A stretch of DNA of 64,000 nt from Sphingomonadales bacterium (GCA_016720115.1 JADJXT010000002.1:310001-374000); one strand, 5' to 3'; counted from the stretch's first letter, positions 33,758-42,923 are shown. Notes: generated by a model from the letters alone, not told the origin. A program made the numbers and translations.

Positions 33758-34668
33758 GTAGCTTGTCCATTTTGGTGAGCAAAAATTATCTCGTACCAAC
33801 GTTAGCTTCGAGACATTCACGACTTTGGCCGCTGCCGACTCGTTTGCTCCAAAATGGCATTCGCGTCGGCTGTTGAGTCATTCCAGGTGTTGCGGGGCAC
33901 GCTCGCCTCACTTCAATCAAGGCATTTGAACAGGCCACTCTGTTGGATGATCCGGAAAGACAGCTTTATGGCTACGAAATGGTATAGCCGACATTCGAAG
34001 GCGTCACTGCTGGCTTCCGGGTCTGGACCCGAAATAGCCATTCAACAGCGAAATTTTGTGGACAGACAGCCTTTCCAGACCCTGGATTCTTTAGATATCA
34101 AAAGGCAATCTGCCCTTGCGGCTCAGAGATATCCGCTGTCAACGAACTCATCTGCGGCGCGGCAGCAGCACTATTGATTGGCGCATCGTCGGCAGCGTTA
34201 TTCGACCAACCCGACGCGACCTCGCTGTCGGAAATTTCGCCAGCTTCGGAAACCCTGCCGCAGGCGCCCCCTCCCCCTTATTCCTTGCCCGATGTGCAGC
34301 CGGTTCCGGTCGCTGCCCCGCAATTGCCTGCGCCTCCCATAAGTCCGCCCTGCCCTGCAACGCTCTATGATCAACGCAGCCATCCCGTCGGGAAAGTAGC
34401 GATAAACGTCTAACGACGCGGTGATCAGGAAACACATCATCGTCACGCCCTGACGACGGGTAGGCAAATTCTGCATGGCGTTCGTATCGGATCGCCCGTG
34501 CAACCTGTGTGTCGCTGCCTCACGCAAAGGCGGCCCTTGCGAGGGCGGTGCAAATATATCGAGAGCGTTCTCCAAAATCAAATCGGCGGACGAAAAGTCA
34601 ATCACGCCACGGTTTGCGGCCCGATGTTTGCGCAAAGCGAATGTTTCGCGCAACGGAGAGGCCATAAC
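33758..34668. other. Gene-poor stretch after the IS element
   Basis: About 0.9 kb with no convincing intact gene. Directly after the IS is an imperfect inverted repeat (arms 33767-33783 and 33843-33857, around CCATTTTGG/CCAAAATGG). A broken open frame follows up to 34413 (separate entry). The last 250 bp before the aldehyde dehydrogenase show no ORF or hairpin of note apart from its ribosome binding site near 34653. Confidence 0.6.
33898..34413 (+). pseudogene. Unrecognised broken reading frame with proline-rich tail
   Basis: In one frame the sequence reads TSIKAFEQATLLDDPERQLY, then GYEMV and a TAG at 33985, then PTFEGVTAGFRVWTRNSHST and onward to ICPCGSEISAVNELICGAAA, a hydrophobic stretch, and a proline-rich tail (QAPPPPYSLPDVQPVPVAAP) ending at 34413. 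Protein-like composition on both sides of one stop suggests a decayed gene. The part after the stop could also be a small membrane protein translated from TTG 34174. I recognise no family. Confidence 0.35.
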
Positions 34669-36129
34669 ATGAACCAGGATTCCGCCGTCCTCAATTTTGA
34701 CACCGTTCAGACCAACGACGATGCTGCCATCGCCGAACTGCATCGCCTGTTCGACGCGCAGCGCGCAGCCTATTTCGCCAATCCCGAACCCACGCTGGAA
34801 GAAAGGCTGGAACTGATTGGTCGCATTCCCGGCATGATGGTGAAAAATTACGATCGGATCGTGGCAGCCTTTCACGCCGATTACGGCAATCACCCCGCAC
34901 TGACGACGACGCTGTTCGATTTCCTCAACGTCATCGAGCGCGCGCAGCAGGCGATGGAAAATCTGGCCAAGTGGATGCAGCGCGATGAGCGTCCGCTGCC
35001 TCCCGAACTTTATGGCTCGTCAGTTGCCTATATCCGCCATCAGCCCAAGGGGGTGATCGGCAATCTTTCGGCATGGAATTTCCCGTTCGATATCTCCTTC
35101 GGTCCGCTGGTCGACATGCTGGCGGCGGGCAACCGCGTAATCATCAAGCCATCCGAACAGGTGCCTGCCTGCGGCGAACTGATGCGCGAGATGATCGCCG
35201 AAACCTATGCACCCGAACAGGTGGCGGTGGTCACCGGCGGGATTGGCCTTGCGAGCCATTTCAGCACGCTGCGCTGGGACCATCTGCTCTACACCGGCAA
35301 CACGCGCATCGGGCGTGAGGTTGCGCTGAAAGCCGCAGAAAATCTCGTCCCCGTAACGCTGGAGCTTGGCGGCAAGAATCCCGTGATCTTCACCGAAGAT
35401 AGCGTGACCCCCCAGAATGTGGCCAATATGCTGGGCGTGAAAGTGGCGAAGAACGGCCAGATCTGCATCAATGCCGACCACGCCTTCGTGCCGCGCGCGC
35501 AGCAGGACCGTTTCGTGCAACTGGCACGCGAGCATCTGGACAGCCTGTTCGAGGATTACACCACCGATCCCGATGTGTGCAATGTGATCAACAAGCGCCA
35601 GTGGACGCGGTTGCAGGCGATGATTTCCGAACTGCGCGAACGCGCTCCGCAAAGCCTGGTGGAAATCGGATCGCCTGCCACCACCGAAGGCGGCTGCCGG
35701 ATGCCGTTCACCATCGCGGTCGATCCGCCGAAGGATTCGCTGGTCGCCACCACCGAAGTGTTCGGCCCGATCCTGCCGCTGATCCCCTATGGCGACATCG
35801 ATGAAGTCATCCATGCGATCCAGCAGGGCGAACGCCCGCTTGGCATCTATATGTATTCGGAACAGCCGGACCTGATCGAAAAGGTGCGGTGCAACACATC
35901 GTCGGGCGGATTTGTCGTCAATTGCTGCGCGCTGCACGGGGCGCAGGGCAATCTCGGCTTTGGCGGTGTGGGCCATAGCGGCCATGGACGCCACCACGGG
36001 ATCGAAGGCTTCAAGGAGTTTTCCAACCCGCGCGCCTATGTCGAACTCAAGGACGACGCCGCAATCGACCCGTTATTGGCCCCGCATCGCGAGATTACCG
36101 GCCAGTTCGTGCAGGCCATGATGGGCTGA
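34669..36129 (+). CDS. Coniferyl aldehyde dehydrogenase family protein
   Basis: A 486-residue NAD(P)-dependent aldehyde dehydrogenase. PKGVIGNLSAWNFPFDISFG, LLYTGNTRIGREVALKAAEN, LVPVTLELGGKNPVIFTEDS (catalytic Glu) and KNGQICINADHAFVP (catalytic Cys) are in the expected order, and SAWNFP rather than PWNFP is typical of the CalB-like branch. These enzymes oxidise aromatic or fatty aldehydes. ATG 34669 has CGGAGAG 8 bp upstream. It is intact while both neighbours are decayed, suggesting selection or recent arrival. Confidence 0.87.
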   Translation: MNQDSAVLNFDTVQTNDDAAIAELHRLFDAQRAAYFANPEPTLEERLELIGRIPGMMVKNYDRIVAAFHADYGNHPALTTTLFDFLNVIERAQQAMENLAKWMQRDERPLPPELYGSSVAYIRHQPKGVIGNLSAWNFPFDISFGPLVDMLAAGNRVIIKPSEQVPACGELMREMIAETYAPEQVAVVTGGIGLASHFSTLRWDHLLYTGNTRIGREVALKAAENLVPVTLELGGKNPVIFTEDSVTPQNVANMLGVKVAKNGQICINADHAFVPRAQQDRFVQLAREHLDSLFEDYTTDPDVCNVINKRQWTRLQAMISELRERAPQSLVEIGSPATTEGGCRMPFTIAVDPPKDSLVATTEVFGPILPLIPYGDIDEVIHAIQQGERPLGIYMYSEQPDLIEKVRCNTSSGGFVVNCCALHGAQGNLGFGGVGHSGHGRHHGIEGFKEFSNPRAYVELKDDAAIDPLLAPHREITGQFVQAMMG

Positions 36130-36145
36130 CAAAACTGCCGAGAGA

Positions 36146-36797
36146 TTGGCTAGAAAACAGGCAGCAGATGAGGTGGCTGAAGCGAATGACGATACAATCG
36201 TCGTTCAGGGCCGTGCGATCGAATTGATCGACGTCGCACAATCCGGTTCGCAGGGAACGTTCGGCTATGCGGATTTCGAGAATGTGCCGATCTCGCGCAC
36301 GGGCGAGCTGGTTGAGAACGTTCCGGGGGTGATTGCCGCCCAGCATTCGGGCAGCGGCAAGGCCAACCAGTATTTTCTGCGCGGCTTCAATCTGGATCAC
36401 GGCACCGATGTCGCAGGCTTTGTGGATGGCTGGCGCGATCAACATCGCGACCAAGGCGCCCAGTTTCGATTTCGACTATCAGGTTGAGGCATCGCTGACC
36501 GAATATGACGGGCGGGTGGTGCGCGGCACCATCACTGCACCGCTCGTCGACGATCCGATTGGCAACTCCACCAAATCGTTCGGCATATCCCGGCGAGATC
36601 AATTGGGACATTGGCGGGGTGACACTTACGTCGATTACCGCCTATCGTGACTGGAAAGGGCAGCAGCAGACCGACAATGGGCAGTCGAGGCCTTTGTCAG
36701 CAGCCTGATCAACGCTGCGCCGCTCCAGACCGGATCGTTCAACCGCAATCCGGGCGACTCCCGCATTGCCGGGTTGACGCTGCGGTTGAAGCACTAA
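36146..36797 (+). pseudogene. TonB-dependent receptor remnant with multiple frameshifts and deletions
   Basis: The first frame carries a plug-domain start: DDTIVVQGRAIELIDVAQSG, then ENVPISRTGELVENVPGVIA and NQYFLRGFNLDHGTDVAGFV. It then shifts. Barrel fragments continue in the second frame (INIATKAPSFDFDYQVEASL) and the third (GEINWDIGGVTLTSITAYRD), and the last piece DSRIAGLTLRLKH ends at 36797. The whole remnant is about 650 bp where an intact receptor needs 2 kb or more. There is no signal peptide. It cannot make a functional receptor. Confidence 0.85.
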
Positions 36798-36925
36798 GGC
36801 TTCGGGCAGACCCATCTCTCGACCTGCCGGCGCTTCAGGCGTTGGCAGGTCGATATGAGGGGCGCTATTCTGCCCCGTTGTTTGCGCACTGCACCGGCAT
36901 CCAAGATTCTTGCCTGGACGTCGTG

Positions 36926-36947
36926 AATTTAATTGCGCGATTAAATT
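36926..36947. promoter_or_regulatory. Palindromic operator candidate upstream of the SDR gene
   Basis: AATTTAAT (36926-36933) and ATTAAATT (36940-36947) are perfect inverted repeats around TGCGCG. The site lies about 52 bp before the GTG start of the SDR-thiolase pair and looks like a dimeric repressor site of the TetR kind. A 9-bp hairpin at 36820-36852 lies further upstream. Confidence 0.4.
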
Positions 36948-36998
36948 TCTTGGCTATTCTCCCGCCGTTCGACAATTGTCAAAAATCGGGAGAAGGAC

Positions 36999-37781
36999 GT
37001 GAAGATCGACAGCAATATCGCCGCGGTCGTAACCGGCGGCGCATCGGGCTTGGGCCGAGCCAGTGCAGAGGCGCTTGCTGCCGCAGGCGCAAAAGTGGCC
37101 ATTTTCGATATCAATGAAGCACAGGGCGAAGAGATTGCAGCCAAAATCGGCGGCATTTTCTGCAAGGTGGATATCACCAGCGAAGATTCGGTCGCAGCCG
37201 GTTTCGCGAAGGCGCGCGCTGCACATGGGCAGGAACGTGTCCTTGTCCATTGCGCCATGACGTCAAAGCGCGGCAAGACGCTGTCGTTCGACAAGGAAAC
37301 GGGCAAGTACAAGCGCACTTCGACCGAGGATTACGAGTTTGGCGTGCAGGGCATACTTGTCGCCTCCTATCGCCTCGCCTCCCTTTCGGCGCTCGGCATG
37401 AGCGAATTGGAACCGATGGAAGATGGCGAGCGCGGCTGCATCACACTAACCGCATCGGTCGCCGCGCAGGATGCGCAGATCGGGCAGGTCATTTATGGTT
37501 CTGCCAAGGCTGGCGTGAACGGGCTGGTGCTGCCTCTGGCACGCGACCTGATGGACCTTGGCATTCGCTGCAATTCGATCATGCCGGGCATTTTCGCAAC
37601 GCCCTTGATGCTCGGCGCGCCGCAAAATGTGCTCGACAGCCTTGGTGCGTCGGTTCCCTTCCCCAAGCGCCTCGGCAAGCCGGAAGAATTTGGCAGCCTG
37701 GTGCTCGAACTTAACCGCAACACCTATTTCAACGGCCAGTGCCTCCGCCTCGACGGCGCAATCAGAATGGCCCCTCGCTAA
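36999..37781 (+). CDS. SDR family dehydrogenase, 3-hydroxyacyl-CoA type
   Basis: A 260-residue NAD-binding short-chain dehydrogenase. VVTGGASGLGRASAEALAAA is the TGxxxGxG dinucleotide site, the catalytic Tyr-x3-Lys is in IYGSAKAGVNGL preceded by the serine in ASVAAQ, and RCNSIMPGIFATPLML is the usual substrate-loop start. It resembles the HSD17B10-like 3-hydroxyacyl-CoA dehydrogenases. The start is GTG with GGAGAAGG just upstream. The thiolase gene follows after a repeat-filled gap of 126 bp, so the pair could perform the last two steps of a beta-oxidation route. Confidence 0.85.
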   Translation: MKIDSNIAAVVTGGASGLGRASAEALAAAGAKVAIFDINEAQGEEIAAKIGGIFCKVDITSEDSVAAGFAKARAAHGQERVLVHCAMTSKRGKTLSFDKETGKYKRTSTEDYEFGVQGILVASYRLASLSALGMSELEPMEDGERGCITLTASVAAQDAQIGQVIYGSAKAGVNGLVLPLARDLMDLGIRCNSIMPGIFATPLMLGAPQNVLDSLGASVPFPKRLGKPEEFGSLVLELNRNTYFNGQCLRLDGAIRMAPR

Positions 37782-37784
37782 TCC

Positions 37785-37882
37785 CCCCTCCCGCAGGCGG
37801 GAGGGGCCGGGGGAGGGCCCGGGAGCTTCACAGGCTCGCTGCGCTCGCCCCCTCCCCAAACCCCTCCCGCCTGCGGGAGGGG
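37785..37882. repeat. Paired CCCCTCCCGC palindromes between SDR and thiolase genes
   Basis: Two 22-bp palindromes of the form CCCCTCCCGC-NN-GCGGGAGGGG, at 37785-37806 and 37861-37882, flank a GC-rich spacer containing AGGCTCGCTGCGCTCG. This is another dispersed extragenic repeat family, different in sequence from those at 5.6 kb and 17.4 kb. Confidence 0.75.
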
Positions 37883-37907
37883 AAACGAAACAGGAAAGGA
37901 TAGTCCC

Positions 37908-39158
37908 ATGGCAGAAGCCTATATCATTGACGCAGTCCGCACCCCGCGCGGCGTTGGCAAACCCGGCAAGGGCGCGCTCTCGCACCTGCACCCGCAGCAT
38001 CTTGCCGCAACCGTGCTCAAGGCGATCCGCGACCGCAACAATCTCGACACCTCGACCGTCGACGACATCATCTGGTCAACCTCCAGCCAGAATGGCAAGC
38101 AGGGCGGCGATATGGGCCGTATGGCCGCGCTTGCCGCTGGCTATGACATTTCGGCTTCGGGCACCACGCTCGATCGTTTCTGCGGCGGCGGCATCACCTC
38201 GGTGAACCTCGCTGCAGCTACCGTGATGTCGGGTATGGAAGATTGCGTCATTGCCGGTGGCACCGAAATGATGAGCTTTACGGCTGCTTATGGCGCCGAA
38301 CTCGCCAATGCCGGGATCGCACCGCTTGGCATGGGTTCGGGCAACGCCGCGCTCGATGCCATCCACCCACAGAGCCATCAGGGCATTTGCGGCGACGCGA
38401 TTGCCAGCATGGAAGGCATCACCCGCGAAGAACTCGACGCATTGGCACTGTCCAGCCAGGAAAAGGCTGCACGCGCGATCCGCGAAGGCCGCTTCGACCA
38501 TTCGGTGGTCACCGTCTATAATGAAGATGGCACTGTTGCGCTCGACCGCGAAGAATTTCCGCGTCCGGAAACAACAGCTGAGGGCCTTGCTGCCTTGAAG
38601 CCAAGCTTCGCCGGAATGGCCGATTTCGATCTTGGCGGCGGCAACACTTTCCGCAAGCAGATCAACCGTCGTTACCCGGACCTGAAGATCGAGCATTTTC
38701 ATCATGCCGGCAACAGCTCGGGCGTGGTCGACGGGGCCGCTGCCCTGCTGCTCACGTCAAAGGAATATGCCGACAAGAATGGCCTGAAGCCGCGCGGTCG
38801 CATCGTCGCTTATGCAAATATTGGCGATTGCCCGACGCTGATGCTCAATGCGCCCGTTCCTGCGGCAAAGAAAGTTCTCGAAAAGGCCGGCCTCAAGAAG
38901 GACGATATCGACGTCTGGGAAATCAACGAAGCCTTCGCCGTTGTTGCCGAGAAGTTCATTCGCGACCTCAATCTTGATCGCGACAAAGTGAACATCAATG
39001 GCGGCGCTTGCGCCCTCGGCCACCCGATCGGCGCGACGGGTTCGATCCTTATCGGCACCGCGCTCGACGAGCTTGAGCGTTCGGGCGGTCGCTATGGCCT
39101 GATCACCATGTGCGCCGCAGGCGGCATGGCCCCGGCGCTGATCATCGAGCGGATTTGA
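37908..39158 (+). CDS. Acetyl-CoA C-acyltransferase (thiolase)
   Basis: A 416-residue thiolase. The acylated cysteine is in TTLDRFCGGGITSVN, NEAFAVVAEKF is the NEAF motif, GGACALGHPIGATGSIL carries the catalytic His, and MCAAGGMAPALIIE carries the second cysteine. The family cleaves 3-ketoacyl-CoA or condenses acyl-CoAs. With the adjacent SDR it suggests a fatty-acid or branched-acyl beta-oxidation unit. A strong terminator follows directly. Confidence 0.93.
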   Translation: MAEAYIIDAVRTPRGVGKPGKGALSHLHPQHLAATVLKAIRDRNNLDTSTVDDIIWSTSSQNGKQGGDMGRMAALAAGYDISASGTTLDRFCGGGITSVNLAAATVMSGMEDCVIAGGTEMMSFTAAYGAELANAGIAPLGMGSGNAALDAIHPQSHQGICGDAIASMEGITREELDALALSSQEKAARAIREGRFDHSVVTVYNEDGTVALDREEFPRPETTAEGLAALKPSFAGMADFDLGGGNTFRKQINRRYPDLKIEHFHHAGNSSGVVDGAAALLLTSKEYADKNGLKPRGRIVAYANIGDCPTLMLNAPVPAAKKVLEKAGLKKDDIDVWEINEAFAVVAEKFIRDLNLDRDKVNINGGACALGHPIGATGSILIGTALDELERSGGRYGLITMCAAGGMAPALIIERI

Positions 39159-39167
39159 TCCATTATC

Positions 39168-39194
39168 GGGCGGCCATAACTGGCCGCCCCTTTT
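39168..39194 (+). terminator. Rho-independent terminator of the thiolase gene
   Basis: GGGCGGCCA pairs with TGGCCGCCC around TAAC, followed by CTTTT. It begins 9 bp after the stop codon. Confidence 0.88.
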
Positions 39195-39363
39195 CCCGAT
39201 CGTCACTCCAATCGACGATCGGTTGATCCCCCTGCCCGGTATCGACCAAGGCGACGGCTTTATGATGGCGCGCTGATCCACGTATCGCGGATCGATTCGA
39301 AGTGATTGGGCTGCTCATTCTGCTTGAACCGTGATTGCAGGACGCTGCGGCTTGATTGCGGCT

Positions 39364-39576
39364 TCAACCCTTGTCGCGTGTTTCACTACGCCCGCTGGAT
39401 CGCCTCGAAAGCACCCGACCGACAGGGATGAGGGCAATCCCGGTTCCGGCCCAGCAAAGCCAGTCTAACACCCCCTCTCCCAGCAAGCCGACCACTATGC
39501 CGCCGACGCCCAGCACGCCGATCAAGATGGGCCAGCCGAAAACCGATGGGCGCGATATTATGCGTTGGGCCTTCAT
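39364..39576 (-). CDS. Small two-helix membrane protein of the PepSY operon
   Basis: A 70-residue protein from ATG 39576. Two transmembrane helices are predicted at about residues 14-33 (GWPILIGVLGVGGIVVGLLG) and 36-54, and the tail is basic (RVLSRRSSGRSETRDKG). Its start overlaps the stop of the PepSY gene by 4 bp. Such small proteins commonly follow PepSY-type membrane proteins in iron-uptake operons of sphingomonads. I do not know its function. Confidence 0.65.
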   Translation of the reverse strand: MKAQRIISRPSVFGWPILIGVLGVGGIVVGLLGEGVLDWLCWAGTGIALIPVGRVLSRRSSGRSETRDKG

Positions 39577-40718
39577 GCCAGCACCTGCGTCGACACGCGG
39601 GCAGCGCTGTTGCGCTCCTTGCGCTTTCCAAGCCACAGCTTCAGCCCGCTCCACAGGATGATGATCGCCGCGATATCGAGCAGCGCCCAGAGAATTTTCA
39701 GCGGCAGTCCGGCATAGTCCCCGAAATGGAACGGCTGCGAGAGGCGCAGCGCGAGCATATACCAGGGCATGGTGCGCATTGCTGTCAGCTCACCCGTCTT
39801 GGTATCGATCAGCGCGGGCGTCAGCAGTTCTGCGGTGGCCGCCGTTCCGCCGCGCATCCACACCGCAAAATGATGCTCGCTGCTGAACCGCGTTCCCGGA
39901 AAGGCGACGAACTGCGGCTGCGTGCCGGGCGCGGCGGCGCGCGCGGTTTCCAGCGCCTTGTGCACCGACCCGAATTGCTCGACCGGTACGGGATCCAGAT
40001 CCTTGTACGGCGCGATCAGTTCGGCGAGCTGGTTTGCCCGCCAAAAGTCGAACATCGGATCGGACAAGGTGTTGATCACCCCTGTCAGCCCGACAATGCT
40101 GACCCACGCCAAAGTCACGATACCCAGCAGATTGTGCCAGTCGAGCCAGCGCGTCTGCGCACTCCTGTCGTGCCGGACGGTGGCAAAGTCCAGTTTTCGC
40201 ATGAACGGCGCATAGAGCACCACACCTGATATGGTAGCGATCAGGAACAGAAAGCCCATGAACCCGAGGAACAGCTTGCCCGGCAAGTCGGCAAACAGAT
40301 CGACGTGCAGGCGCAGGATCACTTCCATGATCATGCCCACCGTTCCCACTTCGTCGGACGATCCGATGGGTTCGGCGGTGCGCAGGTCAATCGCGGTGAT
40401 GGTATATTCGCCGTCCCCCGGCTGTGCCGATTTGGCGGTCGTCACATTGACGGCGGGAATATCCTCGTAAAAGCTCATGAACAGCGGGCGCTCGCCGGGA
40501 TTGAGGCGCATCGCGGTGGTGACCATATCGTCATAGGACCGGAGCGGCGTATCCGTCGCCATTGCCGGCACGCGCGGTTCGCCTTCGGCGAGCGCGTCGA
40601 TCTCGTCATGGAAGATGAGCGGCAATCCCGTGATGCACAGCATCAGCAGGAAAACCGTGCACACCAGGCTCGTCCATTTATGGACCACGTGCCAGGCGCG
40701 TATCGTACCGCTCTTCAT
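39573..40718 (-). CDS. PepSY-associated transmembrane protein
   Basis: A 381-residue inner-membrane protein with four hydrophobic helices, at about residues 15-36, 150-172, 198-220 and 340-365. Histidines in or next to the helices (WHVVHKWTS, LRLHVDLFADLPGK, LDWHNLLGIV, LRLSQPFHFGDYAGLP) are typical of PepSY-TM proteins, which are thought to act as heme-containing reductases of ferric siderophores. A large periplasmic loop lies between helices 1 and 2. It follows the siderophore receptor gene by 21 bp on the same strand. Confidence 0.87.
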   Translation of the reverse strand: MKSGTIRAWHVVHKWTSLVCTVFLLMLCITGLPLIFHDEIDALAEGEPRVPAMATDTPLRSYDDMVTTAMRLNPGERPLFMSFYEDIPAVNVTTAKSAQPGDGEYTITAIDLRTAEPIGSSDEVGTVGMIMEVILRLHVDLFADLPGKLFLGFMGFLFLIATISGVVLYAPFMRKLDFATVRHDRSAQTRWLDWHNLLGIVTLAWVSIVGLTGVINTLSDPMFDFWRANQLAELIAPYKDLDPVPVEQFGSVHKALETARAAAPGTQPQFVAFPGTRFSSEHHFAVWMRGGTAATAELLTPALIDTKTGELTAMRTMPWYMLALRLSQPFHFGDYAGLPLKILWALLDIAAIIILWSGLKLWLGKRKERNSAARVSTQVLA

Positions 40719-40739
40719 GTCCTATGCCTTGTGCTGCGA

Positions 40740-42923
40740 TCAATATTCAAAGGTCATTGAGGCACGCACCGTCAGCGGTTGTCCCTGCACCAGATAGCCA
40801 TTGAATGCGCTTTGCCAATAGCGCTTGTTCGCAATATTTTCTGCGTTGAGGCGCAGCGTGATGGGGTGATCGTCGGCGACCAGAACATAGCGCACGCCCA
40901 GATCGAACCGTGTCCAGCTGCCCAGCTTCTGAAGGTTGCCGACATCGACATACTGGCTGCCCGTGCGGACAAAGCGCCCCGTGAAGGTGGCTGCGGGAAG
41001 GAAGGCGGGAACGGCTTCGACGCCCAGATTGACCTGATATTTGGGCACGCCCACCGCCCAGTTGCCATCGTTTGTGCCGTTCAGCGTTGCCTTCTGCTTG
41101 GCGTCGTTAATGGCAAGGCCGCCGATCAGGCGCAGATTCTTGGTCGGCTCGCCGTTGAAGCTCAGCTCGATCCCCCGGTTGCGCTGTTCGCCTTCGATAA
41201 CGAAGGTCAACGCGTTGGGATTGGTTGCAGTCGGCGTCGGTTTGCTGAAGGCATTGGGCTGCTTTGTCTGATACATCGCCAGCGTGGCGGTGAGGCCGCG
41301 AATGGCGACTTTGGCGCCCAGTTCATATTGCTTCGAACGATAGGGGGCGAAAACTTCGCCGGGGTTGAGCGTATTGGCATTGACCGGTGCGGTCGGGCCT
41401 TGCGCCAGCCCTTCAATCCGGTTGGCATAGACCGAGAAAGTCTCGGTCGGCCGCACGACCAGCCCGACGACCGGCGTGGTCACGGTATCCTTGTAGCGGG
41501 TGGTCCGCTGCAACGTCGCCCGGTTGAAACCTTCGACGATCAGCGTCTGGCGGCGCGCACCTACCGTTGCGAGCAGCCGGTCGCCCAAGAAACCCAGCGT
41601 GTCGGAGAAGAACAGGCTGCGAAACTCGGTTTTGGCTACGCGCGGTGGGTTGGCAAGATCGCCGCCGACCAGACCGTCGGCGGGCTCCGCCACCAGCACC
41701 GGTGCATAAAGATTGGTGCAGAATGCGCTCGCGGCAGCGCCGCAGGTGCGCACGGCCGCAGGGAAGCTGCCAAAGGCAAAGCTGTTGCGGTTTTCTGCGA
41801 AATTGATCGAGCCGCCAAGGCTGAATTCGTGGCTGACGCCGCCGGTCGAAAACTCGCCGCGCACGCCCGCCTGCCCGCTTTCATTATTGTCCTCGCGCGG
41901 GACGAAGAGGCGCGCCTGCGTAGCAGCACCCGTCGCCGAACTGGTGAGGGTCAGCGTGGAATAATCGCCATCCTCGCTGCCGTCTCGCAACCCGGCGGCC
42001 ATATAGGCGGTGATACCGGTTGCGACATCTACTTCGGCACGCGCGATCAGATAGAGGTCGCGCAATTCGGTGAAGGTCCAGTCCTGCGCATAATTGGCGT
42101 CGGCACGGGGAACGGCCGGGATGGCAAGGCCGGTATTGGCAAGCCGCACCTGCGGACGCGGTGAATAGGCGCGCTGGTCTTCATAGCCGAAATCGAGGAA
42201 GAAGCGCCCCGGACCCTTGCGAAAATCAAGGCTGGCACCCAGCACCTGCACCTTGCGGCGCTCGCGCTCGATCGGCGCATCACCTTCGCGGTAAACGCCG
42301 TTCACACGGATGCCAAATGCGTCATCGACGCCGAAGCGCGTTCCTGCATCGAAATTGCCGCCAAAGATGCTGTCGCCTGCATAGCTGGCCGTCGCGCGAA
42401 ACAGGGTTTTCTCCGCACGCTTGGGGATGAGGTTGATGCCGCCGCCTATGCCCGAACCGCCCGGCGCCGCACCGAACAGGAAGGCGTTGGCGCCGTTCAG
42501 GACCTGGATGCTTTCGTACAGTTCCGGCGAAACGAGCTGGCGCGGGGTGACGCCGTACAGGCCGTCGATCGCAATATCATCGCCGAACAGCGGGAAGCCG
42601 CGAATGACGAACAATTCTGCCTGATTGCCAAAGCCCTGGCTGATGCGGACCGACGGTTCGTTTTCCAGAACGTCGCCAATCGTTTCTGCCTGCTGATCGA
42701 GAACCAGCTGCGCGGTGTAAGAGGTCAGGTTGAAGGGCGTTTCCAGTGCGCTTTTCCGGCCCAGCGCACCCAGATCGCCGTCGCTGACGACCTGCTTCTG
42801 TTGCTGCTGAGCGGTCACGATGATGTCGTCGGTCCGCTCCTCACCATCCTGGGCCAGCACGGGAGCAACCCAGCCTATCATCGAGGCGGATGCCAAAATG
42901 GCGGATGTGCGAGCGAAATTCAT
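40740..42923 (-). CDS. TonB-dependent siderophore-type receptor
   Basis: A 727-residue outer-membrane receptor. A signal peptide ends at VLAQDG, followed by a TonB-box-like DDIIVTAQQQQ. The plug domain carries FVIRGFPLFGDDIAIDGLYG and the segment IQVLNGANAFLFGAAPGGSG, the pattern of FhuA/FpvA-like siderophore receptors. The chain ends ASMTFEY with terminal aromatic residue. It is the first gene of a receptor-PepSY-small membrane protein operon, and a Fur-like site lies just upstream. Confidence 0.92.
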   Translation of the reverse strand: MNFARTSAILASASMIGWVAPVLAQDGEERTDDIIVTAQQQQKQVVSDGDLGALGRKSALETPFNLTSYTAQLVLDQQAETIGDVLENEPSVRISQGFGNQAELFVIRGFPLFGDDIAIDGLYGVTPRQLVSPELYESIQVLNGANAFLFGAAPGGSGIGGGINLIPKRAEKTLFRATASYAGDSIFGGNFDAGTRFGVDDAFGIRVNGVYREGDAPIERERRKVQVLGASLDFRKGPGRFFLDFGYEDQRAYSPRPQVRLANTGLAIPAVPRADANYAQDWTFTELRDLYLIARAEVDVATGITAYMAAGLRDGSEDGDYSTLTLTSSATGAATQARLFVPREDNNESGQAGVRGEFSTGGVSHEFSLGGSINFAENRNSFAFGSFPAAVRTCGAAASAFCTNLYAPVLVAEPADGLVGGDLANPPRVAKTEFRSLFFSDTLGFLGDRLLATVGARRQTLIVEGFNRATLQRTTRYKDTVTTPVVGLVVRPTETFSVYANRIEGLAQGPTAPVNANTLNPGEVFAPYRSKQYELGAKVAIRGLTATLAMYQTKQPNAFSKPTPTATNPNALTFVIEGEQRNRGIELSFNGEPTKNLRLIGGLAINDAKQKATLNGTNDGNWAVGVPKYQVNLGVEAVPAFLPAATFTGRFVRTGSQYVDVGNLQKLGSWTRFDLGVRYVLVADDHPITLRLNAENIANKRYWQSAFNGYLVQGQPLTVRASMTFEY

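Noticed and set aside
33767..33857. Imperfect inverted repeat next to the IS as a second mobile-element end
   Set aside because: The arms match over about 15 of 17 bases but there is no target duplication or transposase, so it may be chance.
40779..42164. Plus-strand open frame of 461 codons
   Set aside because: It is antisense to the siderophore-type receptor and has no signal peptide or domain.
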